Shown here: one piece after another, positions 30,851-37,203 of the stretch
Layout: every line of letters begins with the position of its first letter
Numbering within the stretch: position 1 is the first letter of the stretch
Origin: a virus
Strand: one strand, 5' to 3'
Length of the DNA stretch: 37,879 bases
Virus record (IMG/VR): IMGVR_UViG_3300009545_000014
Location: 1-37,879 of that record
Translations under genes and position numbers: made by a program
Notes under the pieces: generated by a model
Told to the model about the DNA's origin: nothing
The model's input: only the letters and a program-made list of their open reading frames with translations
The model's database searches: none

Positions 30851-31066
30851 ATGATTAAGCAAATCACGCAACTAGAACACGTTATCGGCGATAGAGTATA
30901 CAATTTTGCTTGCAATCCTCAATCGCCTATAAATGAAGTTAGAGAAGCATTATACAAGTTTTTAGGATATGTAGACGCAATAGAAAAACAAATTGCTGAA
31001 CAGGAGAAGCAGAAAGCTGCGGAAACTCCACCGGTTGAAGCTCCACCAGAAGAACCAAAGGCTTAA
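30851..31066 (+). CDS. Conserved phage protein following the fibre (71 aa)
   Basis: The N-terminal half IKQITQLEHVIGDRVYNFACNPQSPINEVREALYKF resembles a family of small proteins beside fibre genes in phage genomes. The C-terminal half is helical and then Pro/Glu-rich. Ribosome site AAGGTAAAAA. It could be a fibre-assembly chaperone; that is inference. Confidence 0.6.
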   Translation: MIKQITQLEHVIGDRVYNFACNPQSPINEVREALYKFLGYVDAIEKQIAEQEKQKAAETPPVEAPPEEPKA

Positions 31067-31068
31067 AT

Positions 31069-31404
31069 ATGGCTTTTACAAATAGAGTAACGTGGGCGCC
31101 TTTACTATCATTTGATACAAGCACTCTTACAGGTTCCTATCAATCGATAGGAACTCCTTTACCTCAGCCAGCATTTATATTGAAAATGGTAAATACATCT
31201 ACAAGCAACGTTATCGTATCTATTGATGGCGTACATGACATAGATGTTTTGCCAGGCGGTTCTTTTTTTCTTTATGATGAGACAAAAGGCACACAAAGAG
31301 AAATGTTGCAACAAGGGACACTTTTCTTTTTTAAACTAGAAACTGGAGCTGCTGCATCAGCAGGGCGTATCTATGTTGTTGAACAGTATCTTTTAACAAA
31401 TTGA
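31069..31404 (+). CDS. Structural protein, fibre-associated (111 aa)
   Basis: Starts AFTNRVTWAPLLSFDTSTLTGSYQSIGTPL. The pattern of SIDGVHDIDVLPGGSFFLYDET is a compact beta-sandwich seen in many phage fibre or spike bases. It is beta-rich and similar in style to the other proteins in the module. The start follows the previous stop by two bases. Confidence 0.65.
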   Translation: MAFTNRVTWAPLLSFDTSTLTGSYQSIGTPLPQPAFILKMVNTSTSNVIVSIDGVHDIDVLPGGSFFLYDETKGTQREMLQQGTLFFFKLETGAAASAGRIYVVEQYLLTN

Positions 31405-31411
31405 GGTATAA

Positions 31412-31927
31412 ATGAGCCAAGCAGGGGATATTAGCGCAACATCTGGGCCAGTGCCACCTCAAGTCGCTACTCAATTCACAACTGACAGTGGAATAGCTGT
31501 TGTTTACAACAATAATGTTGATGTATTTGGTGGGCCCGGTATCAAAACATCGGCAATAACAACCGTTAATCCAAATGACACAATACAAATTAAAGTTATC
31601 ACTGATGGATTTAATTGGAGTGAAGAAGTAGGGCCAACCTACAACATTCCAGTAGATCATGGCGTATTTTGCAATGCTTCCATGACAGTTAATCTTCCAA
31701 CTGCAGCTCTTGTAACTGGAGATTCAGTCATTATTTACAATGATTTTGGTTCTAGTGTAATCGTACAGGCAGGAGCTGGACAAAGGATACAATTCGGAAC
31801 TGACTTATCATCTATCGCTGGAACTGCAACCAGTACCAATGTAGGGGATATATTAGAATTAACTTATAAAGCATCCGATACAGCGTGGCATGTTATTGCA
31901 TGCGTTGGATCTTGGCCGATTGCATAA
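31412..31927 (+). CDS. Fibre or spike accessory protein (171 aa)
   Basis: Beta-rich, with Gly/Thr/Val-rich stretches and GDSVIIYNDFGSSVIVQAGAGQRIQFG near residue 105, recalling head-fibre domains. The end (DILELTYKASDTAWHVIACVGSWPIA) resembles the C-terminal end of the 452-residue spike gene (GQRHIIKDATG..SITIVYNGTQWNVI), so the two share a type of domain. It lies seven bases after the preceding gene. Confidence 0.6.
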   Translation: MSQAGDISATSGPVPPQVATQFTTDSGIAVVYNNNVDVFGGPGIKTSAITTVNPNDTIQIKVITDGFNWSEEVGPTYNIPVDHGVFCNASMTVNLPTAALVTGDSVIIYNDFGSSVIVQAGAGQRIQFGTDLSSIAGTATSTNVGDILELTYKASDTAWHVIACVGSWPIA

Positions 31928-31936
31928 AGGAAATAT

Positions 31937-33295
31937 ATGGCTTCAGGAAATGCACTAAATATTTCAGAGACGGGATTTGTAACATTCGATGGAACAAATA
32001 CGTTTCATGGTCGGACATTAACAGCAGGTACAGGAATAACTATAACAAATGGAAATGGTGTTTCTGGAAATCCAGTTATAGCCTCCACGGCATCCTTAAC
32101 AGATCTTCATACGGCTAGATTTATCGTTGCTTCTAGCACATCAGGAACAGGCGCTAATTATACTACTATCAGTAGTGCCATTACTGCAGCAGCTTTGACA
32201 GGAGTTCCTTGCACTATTTTCATACAACCCGGTACCTATACAGAGAATCTTACGTTGCCAGTTGGTATTTCTTTAACAGCATTTGACTGTAATGGTGTTA
32301 GTGGAGATACAATTATCAATGGAAAAATTACTTGTAATTCTTCAGATGCAAGCCAACAAAACGTTATTTCCGGGTTATATTTGCAATCGAATAGTGATTA
32401 TATCATTGAAATGACAGGGTCAAACACCTGTGATGTAAAAATTATTCAATGTTTTTTTTCATGTTTAGACCATACTGCAATTCATATCACAAATGCGAAT
32501 GCGTCCTTAATGTTAAAGGAATGTACAGGTAATACATCAGTCAATACAAGCATCTTTACAGTAACTAACACAACTACATCGCCTCTTAATGGTGGTTTGA
32601 TCTTTATAGACTGCTTTTTTGACAATAGCACAGCAGCTAGTACAACAGCGAGCACTATTTCAGCAGGACTATGCCAGATATTTAATTCTAGATTTCTGGT
32701 TCCGATTACAACCTCAGGTACAGCCAATTTCACTCTATCTAACTCTACAATCGATTGCGGAGCTATTAACACAACAGCTCTTACGATTGGTGGTAGTGGT
32801 GGAAACGAAGTATATAATAGCAATCTACTTTCTGGAACAGCTACTGCTCTTGTTATGACGGGATCTGGATTTGTACAAGGGATAGAGGTTAAGTCAACTA
32901 ATACAGCCGCAATTTCTGGAGCTGGAACACTCAACTATTCGAATATCAACTTTAGAGATACTTCATCAGCGATCACAACCACAACACAAGTTCCTAAAAT
33001 AGCATCAAATGATGCCATAACAGTTGTCACACCTGGTGCCTATCCTTACACAATATTGGCTCAGGATGCAATGATACTTGTTGATACTACTTCAGCGCAC
33101 ACTGTAGTTCCGCAAGCATCACCAGCAACGGGACAACGTCATATTATTAAAGATGCAACTGGGACAGCAGCAACTAATAACATCACAGTGACGCCGTCAG
33201 GAAAAAACATAGATGGAAATGCTTCGTTTATTATAAATTCTAACTACGGTTCTATAACTATAGTTTATAACGGAACTCAATGGAACGTAATTTAA
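31937..33295 (+). CDS. Tail spike with right-handed beta-helix (452 aa)
   Basis: YTTISSAITAAALTGVPCTIFIQPGTYTENLTLP near residues 73-106 is the classic entry of a pectate-lyase or pectin-methylesterase-type beta-helix. It is followed by a long run of beta coils (CDVKIIQCFFSC, MLKECTGNTS, IFIDCFFDNS). N-terminal residues 1-60 look like an attachment domain and the C-terminal 100 residues like a trimerisation or receptor-binding end. It probably binds or cleaves host polysaccharide. Catalytic residues cannot be assigned. Confidence 0.7.
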   Translation: MASGNALNISETGFVTFDGTNTFHGRTLTAGTGITITNGNGVSGNPVIASTASLTDLHTARFIVASSTSGTGANYTTISSAITAAALTGVPCTIFIQPGTYTENLTLPVGISLTAFDCNGVSGDTIINGKITCNSSDASQQNVISGLYLQSNSDYIIEMTGSNTCDVKIIQCFFSCLDHTAIHITNANASLMLKECTGNTSVNTSIFTVTNTTTSPLNGGLIFIDCFFDNSTAASTTASTISAGLCQIFNSRFLVPITTSGTANFTLSNSTIDCGAINTTALTIGGSGGNEVYNSNLLSGTATALVMTGSGFVQGIEVKSTNTAAISGAGTLNYSNINFRDTSSAITTTTQVPKIASNDAITVVTPGAYPYTILAQDAMILVDTTSAHTVVPQASPATGQRHIIKDATGTAATNNITVTPSGKNIDGNASFIINSNYGSITIVYNGTQWNVI

Positions 33296-33304
33296 AGGTT
33301 TTAT

Positions 33305-34198
33305 ATGTCATATTTAAATAATTCAAAAGTTACAACATATACTGCAGGATCGTATAGTTGGAGTAAAGACGTAAGGACAAAATCCGTAGAAGTATGGGGG
33401 TGGGGTCCAGGAGGTGGAGGAGGAAGCGGAAGAAAGGGAGCTTCAACAGCGGCAAGCGGAGGATCTGGGGGAGCATCAGGAGGATTTTTCTATTTTTCTG
33501 GTCCTGCAAGTGTTTTTAATTCTTCAGAAACTGTTGTTGTTGGTGCTGGAGGATCTGGAGGATTAGCCCAAACTAATGATGGCCAAGATGGAAATGTAGG
33601 AAATCCTGGAACAGCAAATACAGTTTTTGGGAATATGATAGCTGTATTAGGGGGTGGCGGAGCAGCTGGAATTAATGGTACTCCAGCAGCCGCATCTGCA
33701 ACAGGAGCATCATTTGCTGCACAAATTCAAACAACTGGAGGTAGTGGAGGTGGTGGAAGTAGAACAGGTGGAACACCCGCACAAGCTGTAGGTAATGTCA
33801 GTAGCACTACCCCTCAAAGAGCATCTGGAGGAGGCGGCGGAGGTGGTGCCGATAGCGTCACTCAAAGATCTGGTGGGGCAGGAGGTGCAAACGGTAATAT
33901 TACAGGAAATCTTTTAGCTGGTGGAACCGCAGGACTTGAAAGCACTGGCATAGCTGGAGGAAATGGACAACCTGGAATAACTTCTACAGGGGGAATTATT
34001 ACCGGTGGTACAGGTGGAGGCGGCGGCGGTGGTTATTCTGTAGGCGCTGGCGGAGCTACAACAGGCGGTAAAGGCGGAGACGGTGGAAGTCCAGGCGGAG
34101 GCGGAGGCGGAGGAGGCGGTGGATTAAGCACTGTCGCTAATTCCGGAGCTGGAGGAAATGGACAAGATGGATTAGTAATAGTTATTGAGCATTTTTAA
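33305..34198 (+). CDS. Glycine-rich adhesin (297 aa)
   Basis: Long runs of Gly broken by single residues (GGGGGSGRKGAST, GGSGGASGG, GGGGGGGADS, GGGGGGGGGG). This is the layout of polyglycine-II bundle adhesins such as the gp38-type tips of some phages, where Gly strands pack in a lattice. The N-terminus (KVTTYTAGSYSWSKDVRTKSVEVWGWG) is a typical mixed beta domain. The last gene of the adsorption module. The end abuts the convergent gene (34199) with no space. Confidence 0.7.
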   Translation: MSYLNNSKVTTYTAGSYSWSKDVRTKSVEVWGWGPGGGGGSGRKGASTAASGGSGGASGGFFYFSGPASVFNSSETVVVGAGGSGGLAQTNDGQDGNVGNPGTANTVFGNMIAVLGGGGAAGINGTPAAASATGASFAAQIQTTGGSGGGGSRTGGTPAQAVGNVSSTTPQRASGGGGGGGADSVTQRSGGAGGANGNITGNLLAGGTAGLESTGIAGGNGQPGITSTGGIITGGTGGGGGGGYSVGAGGATTGGKGGDGGSPGGGGGGGGGGLSTVANSGAGGNGQDGLVIVIEHF

Positions 34199-34438
34199 TT
34201 ATCCGACTTTTTGCATACCCATAGAGTAAACAAAGCTCTTCAATTCTTCCAAATCTTTTTTTTGGATATCTAATTCAACTTGCTGGTTTTGCTGAGTCTT
34301 AACCAGCTCGTTGTGTCTCGCAAATAAACCACGTCGTACATTATCGCTTCTTTGTTTAACGACTAACAATTCACGTCTAAATTGTTCTTTGAATAAGTCT
34401 AATTCTGTATTGTTGAATAGATCTTGTTGGATGTCCAT
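34199..34438 (-). CDS. Small coiled-coil protein (79 aa)
   Basis: Helical from end to end: DIQQDLFNNTELDLFKEQFRREL, then RRGLFARHNELVKTQQNQQVELDIQKKDLEELKS. It is likely a dimeric coiled coil. No family was recognised. ATG 34438 is preferred to a GTG at 34480, which lies inside the palindrome. A -35/-10 pair and a 40-base palindrome sit directly upstream, so it may encode a regulator or early protein with its own control. Confidence 0.6.
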   Translation of the reverse strand: MDIQQDLFNNTELDLFKEQFRRELLVVKQRSDNVRRGLFARHNELVKTQQNQQVELDIQKKDLEELKSFVYSMGMQKVG

Positions 34439-34447
34439 ATTAACTCT

Positions 34448-34489
34448 TAGTGGTTTGTGTTGAGATAAACATCTTAACACAAACCACTA
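34448..34489. promoter_or_regulatory. Large hairpin/palindrome upstream of the 79-aa gene
   Basis: Two 19-base arms (34448-34466 and 34471-34489) pair around the four-base loop AAAC with a single G-T mismatch. The outer 14 base pairs are perfect. On the minus strand the right arm holds the -10 of a promoter (TAAGAT), so binding of a dimer would block that start. It could also be a terminator-like hairpin after the YqaJ gene, but no T-run follows. Confidence 0.75.
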
Positions 34490-34499
34490 TTTAAGTCAA
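34471..34499 (-). promoter_or_regulatory. Leftward promoter for the 79-aa gene, overlapped by the palindrome
   Basis: Minus strand: TTGACT, a 17-base spacer, then TAAGAT. It reads toward the 79-residue gene at 34438. The palindrome covers the spacer, the -10 and the predicted start of transcription, which fits an operator under repression. Confidence 0.6.
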
Positions 34500-34507
34500 T
34501 AATATAT

Positions 34508-35356
34508 TTATTTCTCTAATCTAACAGTCCAATAAACACTTTCTTCTTTTCGATATTTTTCTAAATCGACGCCATCAAGTTCGGGAATCTCATTATATTT
34601 GATTGAGCCTATTTTTTTTGTTTTGGTAACACTTACCCCAGACCCCTTAGAGTTTTGATCACCAGCGAGATTTATAAGGGCTTCCTTAAGGACTTCTTCC
34701 TCATGTATCAATTGATCTAATTTAGATTTGCAAATTCTGAGTTCTTGAGCAATCGTTTGCCATCGGATATCTTCCTTGATCACGCAATCTTTATCTGACA
34801 TTTCTGGAGGAACACCGGTTATTACAAACTTCCAAAACTCTTCGGCTTTTTCTATATAGTTCCTTAAAAAATCGTCATTTCTTTCGACTTCAATGGGATT
34901 AACCTTTAATTCGGGGTGATATTCCCCATACCAAATCGAATCTAAGTCATAGACATACATTTGATGCTGTAACTGAGAATAGTAATATCCGGGTATTTCT
35001 GAAGTATCTGCAAAAATCTCTACTCTTTTAAGATTAGGGCATTTGATTTCAACGGCCATGGTTTTGTCTAAATTGATTCCATCTAGAGAAGCTAAAAATA
35101 TCCCTTTGGTTTTTACATCATCTACAAAATATTCATCCAAAAGGCTAGAGAAAAAATCTCTAGCCTCATTTTCTAATGCCTTACCTCTTCTCATCGCATC
35201 GTTTTCTTTCGTTTCGAATAGCCCTAGCTTTTCTTGCCAAAGTTGATATCGTGTTTTCCATGGTGAAATTCCTAGGATTGCTGCACTGTCTGAGGCTCCA
35301 ATGTGTCTTCTTCTCAATTCGTGCCATTCTTGCGATCCTTGTTTGATATAGGTCAT
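34508..35356 (-). CDS. YqaJ-family viral recombinase exonuclease (282 aa)
   Basis: A 5'-3' DNA exonuclease that resects double-stranded ends for ssDNA-annealing recombination (the lambda Exo role). The motifs are clear: QGSQEWHELRRRHIGASDSAAILG near residues 6-29, MRRGKALENEARDFF (about 55-69), then Asp92 in LDG and Glu103-x-Lys105 in VEIKC, the catalytic core. The length is normal for the family. It overlaps the ERF gene by four bases, so the two are made together, as exonuclease and annealase pairs usually are. Confidence 0.85.
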   Translation of the reverse strand: MTYIKQGSQEWHELRRRHIGASDSAAILGISPWKTRYQLWQEKLGLFETKENDAMRRGKALENEARDFFSSLLDEYFVDDVKTKGIFLASLDGINLDKTMAVEIKCPNLKRVEIFADTSEIPGYYYSQLQHQMYVYDLDSIWYGEYHPELKVNPIEVERNDDFLRNYIEKAEEFWKFVITGVPPEMSDKDCVIKEDIRWQTIAQELRICKSKLDQLIHEEEVLKEALINLAGDQNSKGSGVSVTKTKKIGSIKYNEIPELDGVDLEKYRKEESVYWTVRLEK

Positions 35357-35949
35357 ACCTCAACCTCTTTCTTTTGCATTCCTGCTAGTTTATTGATGAT
35401 TGCCTTACCGTGATCCTTAGGAATCATCGATAAGCTGGTAATCTTGTAATGATCTAAGATAAGTTTCTTTTCTTCGTCTAGGCCTTTAATCATTAGCTCG
35501 ATTTGCTGAAGCTGTCCTATGGTAATATATTCCGGTTTTTGCTCTGGGACATTATACGTTTTCCCACTAGCAGAATTACCATCGTCGTCATCATCAGGCG
35601 CTACACCAACAATTGCAGATAAAGCATATCTTCTCATGTACGTGATCGCCTTACCGTATTCCTGAGCATCTTTTTTAACTGTAACAACAGGAAGCTTGGA
35701 GCTTATCCATTGACCAGATGAATGCATGAGGGTAGTAATTAAATACATCTCTCCGTTTGTGTCAAATGTTTGTGTCACAGATAAACCATTTTTTGACAAT
35801 GGCTGTCTGCAAGCATTCCATACAGAATTTAAATCGGCATACTTAGATTTAAAGAAAGGATTGGCGCAATCCTTGATAGCAGGGAGTATCTCTCCCTGCG
35901 CTTTGGCTAATGCCGATGCTAACTCATTGATTTGTTCAGACTGGCTCAT
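35353..35949 (-). CDS. ERF-family ssDNA-annealing protein (198 aa)
   Basis: Single-strand annealing protein that pairs with the YqaJ exonuclease in recombination or in the circularisation of DNA. The pattern QGEILPAIKDCANPFFKSKYADLNSVWNACRQPLSKNGLSVTQ is the ERF signature. It is followed by MHSSGQWISSKLPV, a YGKAITYMRRYALSAIVGV helix, and an acidic DDDDDG linker, as in P22 ERF relatives. The length is usual. It overlaps the downstream exonuclease gene by four bases. Confidence 0.9.
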   Translation of the reverse strand: MSQSEQINELASALAKAQGEILPAIKDCANPFFKSKYADLNSVWNACRQPLSKNGLSVTQTFDTNGEMYLITTLMHSSGQWISSKLPVVTVKKDAQEYGKAITYMRRYALSAIVGVAPDDDDDGNSASGKTYNVPEQKPEYITIGQLQQIELMIKGLDEEKKLILDHYKITSLSMIPKDHGKAIINKLAGMQKKEVEV

Positions 35950-36227
35950 TAATCCACCTCATTCCATTTTGTTAATTCTTCTTCAAACTTTTTATCCGTC
36001 ATAGTCAAAGCAACCCAGTGCATCCAATTAAGATCTAACTTATTCCACACGTCATCGTACACAGGCTCTTCGTTACATAATGCAATCTTTAGCATCTCAA
36101 GAAAGTCTTCGTAAATGATATATCCTACGAGTTCTTTAATCTTCAACTCAGCTTCTTTCTGGTATTCCCAACGTTTGTTGTCAAGCCAGTAGTCATACTC
36201 TTCCAGATCAATCCATCTATTTAACAT
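35949..36227 (-). CDS. Hypothetical acidic protein (92 aa)
   Basis: Trp- and Tyr-rich with acidic residues (LNRWIDLEEYDYWLDNKRWEYQKEAELK). No family was recognised. ATG 36227 has GGAGGG before it, which decides the start over an in-frame ATG 15 bases upstream. It shares one base with the ERF start and overlaps the preceding gene by seven bases. Confidence 0.55.
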   Translation of the reverse strand: MLNRWIDLEEYDYWLDNKRWEYQKEAELKIKELVGYIIYEDFLEMLKIALCNEEPVYDDVWNKLDLNWMHWVALTMTDKKFEEELTKWNEVD

Positions 36228-36430
36228 ACTAACCCCCTCCAAACGCCTAAGTAAATTTCGAAACCTTCTTTATTGCTCCAGTAGAGCTGTAATCCTCTCT
36301 TCACTGCATTAAACACAGTGTCATTCCATACCCCATTACGCTTATTATCGAAGCATTGGAATATAGCTCCTGTATAACTACTTCCTAATTTCAGTTGTAC
36401 GAGAAATTCGTAAACTTGATTTGCATTCAT
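36221..36430 (-). CDS. Hypothetical small protein (69 aa)
   Basis: First gene of the leftward early operon. It begins MNANQVYEFLVQLKLGSSYTG and is beta-helical by look with many Phe/Tyr/Trp. The ATG at 36430 is preferred because AGAGAGGTG stands before it. The promoter at 36515-36543 is about 80 bases upstream, and the leader contains a stable hairpin (36464-36493). No function is assigned. Confidence 0.55.
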   Translation of the reverse strand: MNANQVYEFLVQLKLGSSYTGAIFQCFDNKRNGVWNDTVFNAVKRGLQLYWSNKEGFEIYLGVWRGLVC

Positions 36431-36463
36431 ATTCACCTCTCTTGTTAGTATCTCACCGCTCAA

Positions 36464-36493
36464 CCTGCCGGGCTTGTTGACCCGGTCGACAGG
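36464..36493 (-). other. Leader hairpin of the early leftward operon
   Basis: CCTG and CAGG frame CCGGG and CCCGG around an eight-base loop. It lies between the promoter and the first gene of the operon and could regulate translation or protect the mRNA; no T-run follows. Confidence 0.5.
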
Positions 36494-36514
36494 GAGCTTG
36501 GCTTTGATATCTTC

Positions 36515-36543
36515 AATATAACAAAACGGTAAATTTAACGCAA
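36515..36543 (-). promoter_or_regulatory. Leftward promoter PL2 with shared 16-bp block
   Basis: Minus strand: TTGCGT, a 17-base spacer, then TATATT. It drives the ERF/YqaJ operon. The first 16 bases (TTGCGTTAAATTTACC) are identical to the promoter at 4883-4912. The TAAATTTACC block lies in the spacer, a usual place for an operator of the neighbouring XRE-like regulator. Confidence 0.75.
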
Positions 36544-36617
36544 GGAAAAAAGCAAAAACAATTCACGGTTGAAATTTATTCAGAGATAAGATACAGTAAA
36601 GAAAAAGGAGGTAAAAC

Positions 36618-36878
36618 ATGGATTTAGACAAATACTTAGAACTTAAGAAAATCTCGATAAGAAAGCTAGCTGATAGCATTGGATATGATTTTCAGTACGT
36701 ACGAAAGATAGTGAATAGACGTCTAATGCCTGGAACTAAACTGGCAAAATCGATATCTAAATGGAGTAGGGGAATGGTTAGCGAAGAGGACATACTTAAT
36801 CAGGGTGTCATAACGCTAAAAGAAGAAAAAGAATTGCTTAGGAAGATTAGGGATGAGAGAAAGAAAGAAGCAATGTAA
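36618..36878 (+). CDS. XRE/Cro-like regulator (86 aa)
   Basis: A helix-turn-helix is visible in ISIRKLADSIGYDFQYVRKIVNRRLMPGTKLAKSISKW (about residues 12-49). It is the usual size for a Cro-like protein, followed by a charged helical tail. An AAAGGAGGT ribosome site is eight bases before ATG. It is divergent from the leftward early operon across an intergenic region with the PL2 promoter. It most likely controls that promoter and its twin at 4.9 kb. Confidence 0.75.
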   Translation: MDLDKYLELKKISIRKLADSIGYDFQYVRKIVNRRLMPGTKLAKSISKWSRGMVSEEDILNQGVITLKEEKELLRKIRDERKKEAM

Positions 36879-37050
36879 AGAATGCATAGGGTATTTACTC
36901 TATAATGAACGTTATGACTCGTGGTATTGCGATAAATGCAATACATGGGAAGAAAAGGCGTGCGGTGACGAGAAGTGTTTTTATTGCAAGGATAGGCCTC
37001 AGAGACCGGGGAATATGCCTTCTTTTCAAAATGTTAAGATGAAAAAATAA
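36853..37050 (+). CDS. Small zinc-ribbon protein (65 aa)
   Basis: Cysteines in pairs: QCKEC, WYCDKC, KACGDEKCFYC. They could form one or two zinc ribbons, as in small phage RNA- or DNA-binding proteins. Overlaps the end of the regulator by 26 bases in another frame. The end is Pro/Arg-rich and then basic. The function is unknown, but the gene is co-transcribed with the regulator. Confidence 0.6.
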   Translation: MRERKKQCKECIGYLLYNERYDSWYCDKCNTWEEKACGDEKCFYCKDRPQRPGNMPSFQNVKMKK

Positions 37051-37092
37051 AAGATTTGCCAAAATAGATGACTTAAGATAGAAAAGACTCAT

Positions 37093-37112
37093 CCCCCGAG
37101 AAATCTCGGGGG
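37093..37112 (+). terminator. GC-rich stem-loop after the zinc-ribbon gene
   Basis: CCCCCGAG and CTCGGGGG pair around AAAT. It stands 43 bases after the stop of the 65-residue gene and before the replication gene. It may weakly terminate or attenuate; no run of T follows. Confidence 0.5.
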
Positions 37113-37129
37113 AACGAAGTTCGCAAGAT

Positions 37130-37183
37130 TGTTGGATTTGTTACTCTCATGCTAGTGGTATCATTAGAGTAGCAAACCCAACA
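37130..37183. promoter_or_regulatory. Long inverted repeat ahead of the replication gene
   Basis: Two 18-base arms, TGTTGGATTTGTTACTCT and its near complement, flank an 18-base spacer with 16 exact pairs and one G-T. It lies 21 bases upstream of the replication gene ATG. A regulator dimer or a structured leader are both possible; it also borders the contig region where replication control is expected. Confidence 0.65.
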
Positions 37184-37203
37184 TTTTTACACAAGGGTTT
37201 GTT

